Source of the DNA: Lumnitzera littorea
Lineage: Eukaryota > Streptophyta > Magnoliopsida > Myrtales > Combretaceae
Direction of reading: 5' to 3'
DNA: 64,000 bases
NCBI GenBank assembly: GCA_024138015.1
Contig: JAMXBB010000001.1
Coordinates: 130,165,156 to 130,229,155 of the forward strand
Shown here: positions 1 to 12,960 of the stretch, one piece after another
Numbering within the stretch: the first letter of the stretch is position 1
Layout: the number at the start of each line of letters is the position of its first letter
The notes under the pieces: model-generated
Told to the model about the DNA's origin: nothing
The model's input: only the letters and a program-made list of their open reading frames with translations
The model's database searches: none
Made by a program: the position numbers and the translations under genes

Positions 1-1096
1 TGGAATTTCTATTCATAGGTGGCTATACAAAATAGCTACCTTCATAGTTCTTTTTTTTTATATTTTGTTAAGTAAATTGCTGTAAAAGCTAGGATGCTGT
101 CACAAGTGATTATAAAATAACCACTTGCTAAACTCCATAAATATCATATAGGGAATTTCCCATAGGATTTTAAGATGAGCTTTTCGGTTTGGGTTTTTGA
201 AACTTAAAAAAAAAAATCAATGGAAAATTCACACTTGATAAGAAAATAAACAATATATATACACACACATGTAATTAATGGCTACATGGTTGAGGATTAT
301 AAATAAGTTAAAATGAAAATTCAAAGAGTAAAATTATTGAAATTAAGCACCCATCTTTATAAATTTGCTTTTGGTGATAGCACAAATATATGAGTTTCAA
401 GTGGGATTGCAACTTGTCCAATGCAAAAGCTTTTATATTGATCTTAACGATGTAAATAAGATCAATTAGTCGATTTTATATAGGGTTTAGGAAACCTTAT
501 AGGATAATGGGTTCATTCGAGTTTTACAAAACTTGTCCCAAACGTATACTTGACAATATCCCTTGTAAAAGCTATTGAATTGAATTGTGCAAATAAATTA
601 ACTACACCCATTTGGCTAGATAAGTATTGATCATAGGCTATTTTGACTTGTTTATTATATAAGTTAAATGTTTTCAATTCAACCTAGTTTGTCATATGTT
701 GTTAGGCTAAATGGATCAATCTACTGATCCAACCCCTTTAAATTGTTAGTGGTTTAAATACATAACCTAATAAATTGGTTAAAAAGTACAACTATTTCTT
801 TTCAAATAGCTTTTTAAAAAGTATACTTTTAAACCTTAATATTTTTTAAAATAAATTTGAGTCCTCAGCTCTTTTTTCCTCTCCATTTGAGTTATGAATG
901 TTTTACAAAATATGACATTGTTAATTTTTCCATCATATTTGACATATCATAATGCTTGTTTTTTCCATATGATAATTTAAACAAATAAAGTATTAAATAT
1001 AATAACTAATTAAAATGATAAAACAACAGCAATAAATTTTTTTTTTTAAGATAGAGATAAAAATTAAAAAGAAAAATAAGGCTAATCTTAACCTTA
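1..1096. other. AT-rich intergenic DNA, no gene seen
   Basis: No open reading frame with gene-like composition, no splice-linked exons and no recognisable repeat were found here. The stretch is AT-rich with poly-A and poly-T runs. Confidence 0.5.
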
Positions 1097-1413
1097 GGTG
1101 ACCAGTATAACCACCCAATGAATTAGTAGGTCATGTTTTATATATAAAAGTGGGTCACTCATCATGATAGAGGACACAACCCCTTAAAAGTGGTAGGTGT
1201 CTATGCACCACCATAAATTTAAATAAAAAAGAAAATAAAAAGAGAGAAAAACCTAATTGGATTCTATGATCTAATTAGATTTTCTAATTTTTTTTACTTT
1301 TTTTTTTTAATTTGAAACCATATATAACCTCCTACTATTATAGCTAGATCAAATAACCTTTATTTATATAAGGATCATGATCCACCAGTTCATTATGTGG
1401 TCATTCTAGCTTT
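1097..1413. mobile_element. Candidate MITE with diverged terminal inverted repeats
   Basis: The left end (about 1097-1150) and the reverse complement of the right end (about 1360-1413) align over roughly 50 bases. The shared core reads like accac-caatgaa-t-gt-g-tcatg, followed by an AT-rich stretch. The element is about 317 bp and has no coding capacity, as expected for a non-autonomous DNA transposon. The target site duplication is not clear, so the superfamily cannot be fixed. Confidence 0.4.
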
Positions 1414-1960
1414 CCATTAGCTTTTAGGTATTGGATTCTTAATCTGCCAACTTTTATACTTTGGATGATCGGGTTCCTTTTCTTTTAAATTTTTAGGCTT
1501 TTTCATTTTCTATTTTTTTTTAAAAATTAGTATTTTTATTATTTTTAGTCATATTATTTATATTAATTATGTGGATTAATTAGACATTGCTATATGGCAA
1601 ATGGTAATGGAAAAGTTAATAGTGTTAAAAAAATCTTAATTTGTAAACTTTGTTATACATTGAGACTTGAATAGCCAAAAAGGAGAAAAAGGAAAGAAAG
1701 GAATTTAAGGATTTAAACAAAAAAAAGTAGCCAAATAATATTTCCCAATAATTTAACATAATAGGTAATTAAATAGTTATTTTTTCCTTAAGTAATCATA
1801 ATTACAACCTTTTTTCCCTTTCAATTGTAGGATAATTTGAAAAAATATGCTTAGAAAGCTTGATCTTCAGCCGCTAGCCTATTTGTTTAATCCATTGAGA
1901 AAGAAAAATTGAATACTTAACTGGATGGCATAACTTGTGAAAAAAAAAAAATTCTATTAT

Positions 1961-2125
1961 ACTAACATACCTCGTAGATAAATAAATGGTATATAAGTAC
2001 TAAAAATATTTTAATACGTAATAATAAAAGTACGTATTTTTTGAAAAACTACCAATTATATTTTTACGTATTAAAATTTTATTGATCTTAAATGTAATCT
2101 ATCGATTCATATAGAGTATGTTAGT
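1961..2125. mobile_element. Fold-back MITE with ACTAACATAC termini
   Basis: The sequence begins ACTAACATAC and ends with its exact reverse complement GTATGTTAGT. The arms stay complementary, with gaps, over about 60 bases each and meet around a short loop, including TTTTAATACGT against ACGTATTAAAA. This is a long palindrome of 165 bp with no coding capacity. A clear target duplication was not found. Confidence 0.5.
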
Positions 2126-3702
2126 ACCATTAAAATTTTTCTTCCAATATGCGACAAGCTAACACTCCCTAATTGCAAGTTCAACAAATTGCCTTACGAT
2201 ACTCGTTTATGGAAAGGATTAAAAATTAATCATATTGCTATTTAAGGTCAATTGTTTCAATTTGTTCTATCTTTTTAGCATCTATTAAAAAATTGTATTT
2301 ATTAAGAATAAGATACCAAAAATATATAATCATAAATACATATATACTCTTTTTATAAACTTAAATACCTAATAAATTACTATAAAGTTGAACTTATCTA
2401 CCATTTACTTTATTCATTTTTATAAATATACCAATTAAAATATCCTTTTTCAACATATAAAATGTAGTTCAAATCTTTTCTCTTTAAAGTAGGTGAATTT
2501 TCACTTTACAATTCACAAATTCTAATCATCACCTTCATCATAATTATACAATATAAATTAGAGACATAAATAAAATGATTTTTCCTAAAACTAAATTTCA
2601 AATAAATATAATCAAACAAAAAAAAAAAGATATAAATAAGATACATATAAAATATAAATTGAAAAAAAAAAAAATGACAATTCAAGTGGCCCTAGCCCCA
2701 TGTCGCAGTTGCTCTTTAAATTGTGAAGTCTTCCGTAAACATAACGTTCTCTTCTCCATTCAACAAGTTTCTTCTCAATTTATCGAGTCTTGAATTTTGG
2801 GTAACTTGTTTTCTAAAAGAATCTTGTGTTCATACCAAATTTGACCAACCGGTTTTGAGCTTCTTTTGATTCCTAGGTGCTATCCCTAGACATACCACTT
2901 CCCATTATGTAACAAAATTCTTCATTTTCATTCATGTCATCGTAACCATATTTAATCAAAGATGGAGTATAAACACACAAACAAAAACAGCATCAAACGA
3001 AGTACCAAATCTACGTAACCTTGACCTCGTCCATCATGCCAAGAACTGTTGGATCCAATCCCACCATACTACACGAACTAGCTAAATCAGTTAAGACAAG
3101 ATTCCACAAACAGCAATTAAAAGGACAATGAATATTTAACTATATAAATAGCATGTCTTAAAATAAAGTTTTTCTCTTCCTAAATGATAATCTTGATTCA
3201 TATTTCTTTTGATCATATACTATTATACACGAACAAAAATTAGAACACATATTAAAGATTCTTTTACGTATGACAATATTTAATTGAAAGGAAAGATAGT
3301 AGGAGATTGAACAAACTTGTGAGTGAAGCTCAAGTGGACGCATCCTCCAAATCCAAGTACAGAAGGTAACAAAATTTCCTTGTAACCTTTCCTTATTTAC
3401 ACTCACGAAATCACAAGTAGAGCCACTGATACATTAGGATTTGGGACAGGTTATCTCACCCAAAAGTTAAAATAGTTACAACCAGAATCCAAAAGTAAAA
3501 AGAACAATTAGCTAGTCTAGTTACAACCAGAATCCAAAAGAAAAAGAACAATTAAAGAAGTAAAGATAATCGAATAGCCTAATCTTACTTCCTGCTTGGA
3601 CAAACTCTTACTCATTCCAAAAATTTTAATTCTTATAAATAAATAATTTTAGTAGACGAGTCACAAAAATATCCAAAAATTAAAATAAACAAAAAACTAT
3701 TA
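2126..3702. other. Intergenic, including gene 1 downstream region
   Basis: No supported gene. Small frames at 2575-2793 and 3158-3406 have no family resemblance and look random. A near-exact 37-base direct repeat lies at 3473-3510 and 3518-3554, downstream of gene 1. Confidence 0.45.
3473..3554. repeat. Direct repeat, about 37 bp, two copies
   Basis: Copies at 3473-3510 and 3518-3554 both begin TAGTTACAACCAGAATCC and end AGAACAATTA. They differ by one inserted T. They are separated by seven bases, so this looks like a recent short tandem duplication. Confidence 0.8.
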
Positions 3703-5314
3703 TTATCTCATCAATTGACGTGGTTTATTAGCATTACTCGAATTCTTAGCTCGATTAAGCTCGATTCTCTTATGCCTTGCCTTAGCTGCCATTGCCATTC
3801 TCCAATACCTCTCATGTAATAAAGCCTCGTCTGCACTGAGGTTCAAATCCGGTACAATTCCTGGGCCCACATGCATATTCTCCATACTTGATCCAACGGT
3901 GGATGGCCACGTAGAGCTTGTTTGAACATACGGTATCTGAACAATCTCGGTCTTATCCGCTTCAACAGCCGTCTGATGAACAATCAACTGATGATGGGAC
4001 TCTGGTTGGCTCACCAAAGTTAAGCTGGTGTTTACTTCCACTGGGCAATACTCCTCGTTTCTTACACGAAGAATTAGCTGGAAGTTTTTAAAATAAAATA
4101 GCAACGATAAGTACAAATAATAATAGATGACCCCACAAAGACCACACCACAACATAACCAGAAAACGATAATAGGAATTAAAAAAAAAAAAAAAAAGAGA
4201 GAGAGAGATAAATAAAACTGTAACCACCTACCGCCTACCGAGGTAGAAAGAAAAAAGAACGACCAGAAAATAGAAATATTAACTACAATAAACCCTTAAC
4301 GGATGCCTTAAGTATCTTGACAAGTACTTTTACACTCAATATTGATACCGATACAATTGGAAATAAATTTGTACCTCTTCCTTTTTTGCTTTTAGTTTCC
4401 CATTTAATGCTTTAATAGTGTCACGATAACGTGTCACATTCTCTACTTCCTGTGAGATAACATAAAAAAAGATAAAATATAATACCACGTTTTAAACAAT
4501 AAAATTAAAATTAACTTCACGGAAGTTTTGTGATAATTATATATTTTTAAACAAATAAGAAGATAATAACTTACACTGAATCAAAACTAATAATTTACTT
4601 ACACGTTTCAGAGCTTCTCTTTGCTCAAGCAACGATCTTTCAAGCTGCTTCAATTCTTCTTTATTCTAAAACCACATAATTCACCCAGAAAAGGGAATAT
4701 ATAAAGTCAGACCAAACGACAAATAGAGAGAATAATTTAATTACACAACTTGAGCAAAAAATAAGTATCCAAATTCTAATATTGAGGGGGAAAAAATTAT
4801 TTCCATGGTACGATTACCCAAATCATTAAATAAAAAAGAAAAAACACAAAAAAAATAACAAGACACGAGATGCGGGAAAAAAGGGTAGTGGATTTACCAT
4901 TTTGGAGTGTTTTGTTTTGGGGCGCTTGGATTTGCCGTCGGACTCACTAGGGGAGAAGGTGCGCTTGCTTTTGGGGAGTTTGGATTTGCCGTCGGACTCA
5001 CTGGGGGAGAATGAGAGAGGAGTGGTAGGACTTGAAGCGTCAGGCTTGTGGGGTCCATTATCAGATGCACGTTCCACGTCAGCACGAGAAGGAGGAGGAG
5101 GAGGAGGAGGAAGGAGAGGAGTAGTGGACCCACCACCACCACCACTACCAGGGACCGATCTCCGGCCTTTGGATCCCCAAGATGGGAACTTAATTGACCA
5201 AGTCTGTGAGATGATCTCGTCAAGTTCTAGAAGGATTCGTGCAACTTCTGTTTCTTTTGCACCAAAAGTGATAAGGTTGGAGTTGGAGTTCTCGTACTCG
5301 TTGTTATGTTCCAT
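3703..5314 (-). CDS. Plant protein of unknown function with EAR-type DLNL motif (gene 1)
   Basis: Four exons on the minus strand join in frame: 5314-4898, 4665-4603, 4449-4375 and 4077-3703. All introns are GT-AG in phase 0, and the product is about 309 residues. Residues 1-139 are low complexity: a short N-terminal helix (ETEVARILLELDEII), a polyglycine/polyproline stretch, then an 18-residue unit FSPSESDGKSK... repeated twice and ending in a lysine-rich KSKRPKTKHSK that could be a nuclear signal. Exons 2 and 3 (residues 140-185) are charged and helical, like a short coiled coil. Residues 262-265 read DLNL, followed by a conserved-looking tail LLHERYWRMAMAAKARHKRIE. DLNL fits the EAR repressor motif LxLxL/DLNxxP only by resemblance, so a nuclear transcription-related role is inference. 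I do not recognise a named family. Confidence 0.75.
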
Positions 5315-5390
5315 AGTCTCTGCTGTGTAGTGTCTTTTTAGGTGTGTTGTGCCAAGAGGATTATAGTGCGACTATCTGGAAGGGAAAGGG

Positions 5391-5411
5391 GGAGAGAGAG
5401 AGAGAGAGAGA
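5391..5411. repeat. GA microsatellite in the gene 1 leader
   Basis: A pure (GA)n run lies about 80 bases upstream of the gene 1 start codon. On the transcribed strand it is a CT-rich tract, common in plant 5' UTRs and promoters. Confidence 0.7.
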
Positions 5412-6030
5412 GTGGAGGGCAGGAAGCCGTATGTTTAGTATGTTTTTGTGTAAGATTGGGGAAGAAGAGAGTGGTGATATGGGTGTTGGTTTTGCGTACA
5501 ATGGGAAAAATCCATGGGGAGGCTGTGGCTAGTGACACGTGTCTTTATGAGAGAGATGGAGATAGTCTAGGGTTTATGGACCCTTTTCTTTCGCTCTACT
5601 TTTAGTTTTCTTTTTCCCTTTGGGTGTTTTCAGTTTGAGAAATAGAGGAAGCTAATATTAAAAAAGGAAAAAAAGAAAGTAGTAAATAAGATAAGTAAAC
5701 AAGACATCATTACATGCCTACCACTATGGATATAAAGGGCAAGATACAAATTTCGATATTTTCAAATACTCCATTGGTGTTACGGGCATCTAAAATAAAT
5801 ATAATTATCTCTCATTATATTATATATTAAAAAATATATGACAATTTTTTTATATGGTAGTTATCATGAACACATAATTATCTTAAGTATATCCTCCTTA
5901 TCCTACTCACACTTGCTATATGTATTAAAGTAAACCCTATTATTTAAAATGAACTGTTTATCTAGCTTACACTTGTCATATATTGTTGATATATTTACTT
6001 AATATATTCTTTAGAAATGTTAGATACTAA

Positions 6031-6502
6031 AGTATCATTTGGTTGTAAAAACTGAATTAGATTGAACTGAATTGGACTAGATAAGATAAAAAAAACTTGA
6101 TAAAATAATTATAAGAAAAACTAGATAGTACAATACAGTACAGTACAATACAAACTCATTGTATAATATATGGGTTACACAGTATTAAATACAAAATTTT
6201 TATTAAAAAATTAATTATTTATATTATAAAATAAATAATTTTTTGTAATATTTAATAGAAATAATATTAATTAACTTAATATTATAATATGAAAAGATAT
6301 TTTTGAAAATGTAAAATATTTTTTATTTTTGTCTAATAAATTTCATGTTTATACTATAGTATAGATAAGATAGAATCTAAGCTTTTTATCTAATTCATCG
6401 ATTTAATTTTTTGTCTAGTTACTAAGTAAAGTTATAAATTAAATATGAGACAAAAATTTTTATTCAGTCTAATACAAAAAAAATTATACAATCAAATACT
6501 AC
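6031..6502. mobile_element. Candidate hAT-like MITE
   Basis: The left end AGTATCATTTGGTTGTA (about 6031) matches the reverse complement of the right end around 6487-6502 (TAGTATTTGATTGTA), with weaker matching further in. The roughly 470 bp between is AT-rich and non-coding. The terminal sequence resembles small plant hAT elements, but no clean 8-bp target duplication was seen. Confidence 0.35.
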
Positions 6503-6750
6503 CTAAAGTTGAGGTTTTCCACTTTAGTATTATAAATGCTACACTATATATATATATATATATTATGTTATGTAATAGTATATAAGAGGGGATATAAAAA
6601 TTGCAAATAGTATTAATTTCATAAANTACCTAAAGTTGAGGTTTTACTTTTTTGTTATATATGTGCCACACTATATATATATATATATTATGTTATGTAA
6701 TAGTATATAAGAGGGGATATAAAAATTGCAAATAGTATTAATTTCATAAA
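6500..6750. repeat. Tandem duplication interrupted by a single N
   Basis: A unit of about 125 bases (6500-6625) recurs at 6627-6750. The last 75 bases or so of each copy are essentially identical. The only N in the window (6626) sits exactly between them. The first parts of the units differ by a few bases. A gap of length one between two overlapping ends suggests a scaffold join rather than a real tandem repeat. Confidence 0.8.
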
Positions 6751-8362
6751 CTTAATAATTATATAGATTGATTTAAAATTAATACCAGTGTTTTTGTATT
6801 AACAATATAGGAGATCCTGGTAAACATGCACTTGCAATAAATCATGTTAAAAGATAAATAAATCCAATTTGCCTATACAGAAGTGAAAAAGAAAATAATA
6901 TGGGAACTTATTAAAATATAATCAGTATATGTTAAATTACTAAACTTTTTGAAATATATCTAAACTATATTTTAAGTTTATAAATATATTTTAAGAATTA
7001 TTACTTTATTTGGAAAAAAAACAAGTAAATCAACCTTATGGTTTTGTATATAATATTTTTGTTTGTATTCTATGATTTTTCACTTGTCACATTTCCTTGA
7101 ATGATGCACCTTTGCATGTACGTATTTGTTGAAAACAACATAAATAATTTTATATATTATTTTATCACTATATAAACATTTAAGTTATTAAGTGAAAAAT
7201 TCATAGTATAAAGTTGTATCACAACCCATTTTAATTTGAAATGGGACTTACTAAGTATATCAAATAAATACTTCCATGTAACTTTTGAAATATAATGAGT
7301 CTATCACACAATAATCTCCACATGATGATTGGGTTCAAAAGCATTCATATAAAATAAACCCATTTTAATCCAAAAGTTTAGGCATACAAAAATGAAAAAT
7401 ATGAAAGAAGAGAAGCCTTCTAAAAATAATTAATAAATCTTATCTTCCACACTATAATATATGATGTAGTTAATTTGTCACGTAATGTTACCATAATAGA
7501 GACATGTAAACCTTAGAATTGCTATTAAATGTAAAATAAATCTTCTAACTACTATGATAAATAGCTTTTGTTCATGAAAACATTTACAATCTCCAATTAT
7601 ATGTAAATGCTAGGAAATTTTGTTAACTTAAATCCATGTGAATCTATCTATCAATCAACAATTAACTAGTGTCCTCCTATCCTAATTTAGTGATGAAGTC
7701 AAATTGGGAAGCACTTTAAATTTAAAATTGCAAATGGGTGAGTCATGAAAATCAATATATAACTACAAACACATAACTATATGTCACATTATAACGCCCT
7801 ATCGCCAACCTACCTTACCCCCTACCCCCCTAACACACACACAAAAGCCCCTAGCGTAAAGTTGCAAGACCAAGTGGGAAGAGACAACATCTTTGAAACT
7901 GTTTAAAAGTAATATTCACTTTCTAAAGCTTATAGGTTGTATAAAGTTAATATACCTTTTTCAAAATATCTTAATACAAATTTGTTTGTAAGAGCTAGGA
8001 TTTGAAATAAAGATTACGAATTGCAATAGTCAAATTCATTAAAATATGTTTAATCGATTCATAACAATACAATTTTGACAACAAAGATCCAAATAACACA
8101 TATTTCAATTTACAAATGTGATAAAATTACAACTTACCTTCTACAACAGCTAATATGATGGAGGATCTATAATCCATCACTTTTGTTATATTATATGACC
8201 AAGTCGAACCCCATCATTTGTATTAAATATTTGTGAGAGATGGTTTTGTTTTCCATTGTCAATACCATAATTGTCTCCTACTAAGTTTAATTTCTATTAT
8301 CATGCCCTTCGGAGTAAAAACTATCTACAACATTTGATTAGTGTCTCATTCCACTAATTAGC
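6751..8362. other. AT-rich intergenic DNA, nothing identified
   Basis: No gene-like frame. A short GC-richer patch at about 7795-7860 has no recognisable feature. The segment ends at the TTAGC target site of the solo LTR. Confidence 0.45.
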
Positions 8363-10800
8363 TATTATGCCTCGAAGTCGTATAATTGTAATAGTTTAGT
8401 CGTGTAAACTAACCTATGATAATAATTGACCTTACAATTACTATCGTAGATGTAATTTACACAAGGTGTCTATGACTCATCGCTTTGAAGCAAGCGACTT
8501 AATTAAAATTAATACTAAAATTTACATAAAAAGTCAGAAACTTTAAGTCATTTATACATAATTATATTTATATTATCTTATAATCTTAGGAAATTCTACA
8601 TGCTATGGTAGTCTGATAAGTAATATTACATAATTGGCCCAAAGACCTAAGAGTGAGTAATAAAACTCTAGAAGACTTGGTTGTTTTAATCAACTTGATC
8701 CTCACTCCCTCATAGCACTTCAAAAAGAAACTGACTTTAGAATAGTTATAATATGGCATCTCTATTTGTACCTATAAGAAAATCTATAAGGTTGAGTAAC
8801 TAACAGCTTAATAAATTAAGATGGAGACTTAAGAATACATGACAAACACAAATAAGGTTTTGAAACAATTAATTATATGCAATGCAACACTCAAATGCCA
8901 CTAGTTCATTGTAAAATTAGAGTAATTTCACTTATTTTGATCTAAGTTGAAGAGTTTTTATGTTTATGTAATATCTCACAATTAAATTTATGTTTGTATA
9001 ATGGAGACACCGCTCACTCCATGACTATCCCTCAAACCATTGTGCTTATCCTTACTGCGACCTTCTCTCTTGTTATTTAATTTGATTAAGGATGAAGAAA
9101 AGATTATTATGTTATCTAGCATTATCTTTTTCGAAAGTGTCTATATTTGGTTAGAGAATCATAATTGTCTCTTAAAGGGTTGCAATACGTGTCCAATAAA
9201 GGTATTTAGGTCAGTTATAATTAAGTTCGATTTAAGGTAATTAAATAATCTCATACTACTCAATTCAAAACAATCACCAAATACAACATAATTTTTCAAC
9301 ACGAGTTCAAATACATACAACTACCTACAAGCACAATCGCATATAATCTTAAGTCTCAAAATACTTTAAAATGGTACTCCAAAATACAAATTTATTATAA
9401 TTACCAAAATTTAAGTTTCATATCAGATTTATTAGAAATTTCTACTATTATTATATTATCAATTTTAACCTAATATTTTCTATTTATTATTAATCCAATT
9501 TTATATATTATCAATTTACACATATTTACTACATAATGTACATAATAATCAAATCTAACACTCTAAATACTACAATTATCATACTATATCATATATTAGC
9601 ATCTTAAAATACTTAATTATGTACTAAATCAGCAATTATCCATGTAATTACAAAATTAGCCTAAAACCACCTATTTTATACATCATTTTAAGGCTTAAAA
9701 ATTATCTAAAAATTTTAAAAATTCATTTCTAAAAAATCTCTTTATAGCAATATTCTTCATTCGCTAAATAGCCTACACAAAAAAATTAAACTCAAAACTA
9801 TACTATTAAGGTTATTTAACTTAGATTTGCGGGATTTCTTAAGCATTGTATATTTTCAGACATGATTTTATCAAACTAATATTTTTTCCTAAATCTATAT
9901 ACATAAAAATCCCAAAATACCAAATTTCATAATTTTTTAAATAAATTAAATAAGATTTGGGTTGAAATCAAACTTACTTGTCCAATCGACTGCCGGCCAC
10001 CAATGGTGGCTCAAAGTGTATCGACAGCAATGGGTAGTGGGGGTAGGATGTAGTGGTGGTGGCTATTTATTTCTAGGTGGTCGTGGGTTGTAGTTGTTTC
10101 TTTAATCCTTAATTGCACACCAATTTTGGCTAATTTTTGTAAAAAACCCTAATTCTCTCTTTTTGATTTCTCTCAAATTTTCTTTAATTCCTAACTGGCC
10201 AAATGAGTTTTAGTTGGAGTTTTGGGTATTTATAGAGTTACTTTGATATTTTTCTTTCAATTTTTGGTTGACATTTGCCCTTATCCTCTTCCATTTCACT
10301 TTTTATTTGTCCTAGTTTAATTAGTTAATTTTTTTCTTCTTAATCCCAACATGCTACGACCTGAATCCTTGCTTTTTCTAATTTTTCTTTGATTTTTTTT
10401 ATAATTTTCTTTAATTATTTAGCATTAATTCAATATATTTAAAATATTTTAAGTAATTTCGAGTATTTTTACTTACACATAAATAGATATGGAGTACAAA
10501 CAAATAATCATAACTATTATTTATGTTATTTTATGATTTTTAGTATGTATGTAATTTATTTCTATTGATTTATTAATTATTAAAACTCGTTTTACGTATT
10601 TTTGATAAATAATAAGTAATATGCTTATAATTCAATATAATGATATTTAATTATTTTATTACTTATTTTTCTAAATTCAAATTTACAAGATCACTTTTAT
10701 TAATACTCCTAACTTCGTCGTATAATTTAAGCTCACTTACTGTATCCGATCGCTTTAAATTTTACATATCAAATCTAAATTTCTAGTTGCAGAGCTTACA
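8363..10800 (-). mobile_element. Solo LTR, minus orientation, TSD TTAGC
   Basis: Read on the minus strand, this 2438-bp unit starts TGTAAGCTCTGCAA and ends CGAGGCATAATA. These align with TGTAAGCCCCAAAG and CGGGACGTGACA at the ends of the copy at 33055-36165. Internal blocks also align in order: the ACTTAAGATTAT block near 9340, the GGTCGCAGTA block near 9050 and the CCTTGTGTA block near 8465. Exact 5-bp flanks TTAGC occur at 8358-8362 and 10801-10805, which is an LTR-retrotransposon target duplication. There is no internal gag-pol, so it is a solo LTR left by recombination. It carries a TATA-box-like CTCTATAAATA on the minus strand near 10227-10237. Confidence 0.88.
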
Positions 10801-12100
10801 TTAGCCATGTTGTAACTTCATTTCTGCTTAACTAACTCATATTTAGATATGACTCTCTCATATCAACTACTTACTAATTTACTGTAGTAACACTAGCACA
10901 TAATCTAATCACATTATTTAGGAGGTTTAGGATCATTGTTAACTTGTTAATAGCTGCCACTTGAGAGTCTAAATGGCTACATACAAAGTACAAACAACAA
11001 ACACAATATTAAGGTCTAGTATTTATTGGTCAACTTACAACTATCCTACATAAAAGCATCATGTAGCAATAGCTTTCTCCGATAAACTTGCTTAAAATCT
11101 TGCTATTACTAAAGAATATGTCCAACACTTGCAATTCAACATATCATAGAGATCAACGCCCAAGCTCCCTTAAGGATTAAACATTATATGGTTAATACTT
11201 AATTTTCCACTAATATACATGATTGAAAAGCCTATTAGTTTCATTACAGGGTCCTCAATAATCATTGGTTTAACCTAAAGGATAAGGGCAGTCAATTAGG
11301 GAGAATTGTAGCCAAGCAAACAACTTAGGTAAAAAGAGCCAATTGAATAGTTGTAAGAGGCAATTGGTTGCCCTACCTTTAGTTCTTAAGAGCCGATAGG
11401 ATTTGGTTCTTATGGAGTTGATTGACCTCTTCCAGGGTTCGTCTTTAGGTTTAAAATTGACCTCTTTATATTTTCATGAGTTCTTTTGTGTATCAAATTA
11501 ATTTATGATTTTAAGCACTTTAAATCTCCAATTACTTGATTCTTTAGGCCACAAATATAATAAACTTATAATATCTACTTATCCATCAATTCTCTATATT
11601 TAATTATTAGATATTTACACTTATTCATCAAAGATTTATACCTAAAGTTGTCTAAGTTCATATTCCTTTAAGATTCCTATAAGGTAAGATTTTAAAAGAA
11701 TAAGAGAAATAAAATCTACTAAGCTTAAGGAAAATAAAGCAAAAGTTCGACAATTTCACAAGATCTCACCACTACTATTATTTGTGATATATTTGTTAGA
11801 TTGTATGGACTAAAAAGAGTACAACGGAAAAAATATTACTATGAAACCTATCTTAGGATTCATGTATAATGTGTAAAACAAAATTATATGTCAACAAAAG
11901 ATTATAAAATTAATCTTTCTTCTGATGAAAAATACCATTTTCCCTTAAGGATAGAGTTCAATAATGATTTAAATATCGATTCGTTATTCTCAAACATGGT
12001 CATCACAAAGACTCCAAATATAGTCTTTCTGACAATATCTATACACAAGTTAATAAGAACAAATTTTAATCATTCGTATTACTAGATAACTTCAATTAGA
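10801..12100. other. AT-rich intergenic DNA, nothing identified
   Basis: No supported gene. The frame at 11888-12085 has no family resemblance. Confidence 0.4.
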
Positions 12101-12109
12101 ATTATAGGA

Positions 12110-12960
12110 AGTGAAATGTTATATTCTCCTTATTGCTTTTTAGTTGGTGTATCTTTGAATAGAAAGTCATATAACTAATTTATTTACCTTTTAAAACACT
12201 GTATTACAATAACTAAAATTAATAAAAGAGACTTTTCATTTTATAAACTTTCCAATTGTCTCAACTTTCCAATTGCATAACAATTGAATATGAAATTAAT
12301 AAATTTCATATACTTTTACATGAAAAAATAATAATAAAAATACATAGCATTTAAAAAAATACTTGATCACATATATATACCATACGGAAAAATAAATATT
12401 AATACAAATTGCTTCCAATTTATTATTTCATATTAATTGATCCTAACTTCGAAATATTGATATTATTTTAGTATTTATTGAAATTACTAGTCAATTATTT
12501 TGTTTTATTAATCATGCTATAATATTCAACTTTTGAGTTTCTATATACAAAGGCAGTATCTATTTAAATATAAACCAAGTTAACCATCTAGTAATAATTA
12601 TTAATCATCCAACATAATAGAAAAGTTATGAACAAGAAGCCATTATGAATCGATTACTGCATAATTAAATCTATTTATCAAATGACATTCTAATTAAATC
12701 ATTGTATGTCATGTCATTGATGTTTAATCATTTTGTTTGGTTTTCGAGATAAAATAAACTCAATAAAACTTATCGTGGCCACTAGCTTATAAGTTACTAT
12801 TGTCTTAATCAAGGGGCCCTAAATATTAACTTCCTAATCTAACGAAGTGATGAATTTTACCTTAACTCATTATTATCCTCTCTATATTTTATATCATACT
12901 CAATAACCATATTATTTACAATATAAATAAAGATTGTGTTTAACGGTATCAAAGCACGAC
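12110..12960. mobile_element. Possible decayed LTR fragment
   Basis: The segment ends with CGGTATCAAAGCA (about 12945-12957), which resembles the initiator-Met primer binding site TGGTATCAGAGC that follows the 5' LTR in plant retrotransposons. Upstream is non-coding sequence with a GC-richer patch (AAGGGGCCCTAAATATTAAC). No partner LTR or pol sequence was seen in the window, so this is only a suggestion. Confidence 0.22.

Noticed and set aside
4902..5330. Plus-strand open frame of 142 codons
   Set aside because: It lies opposite exon 1 of gene 1, is made of glycine/serine low-complexity sequence mirrored from the repeated minus-strand codons, and does not splice to anything.
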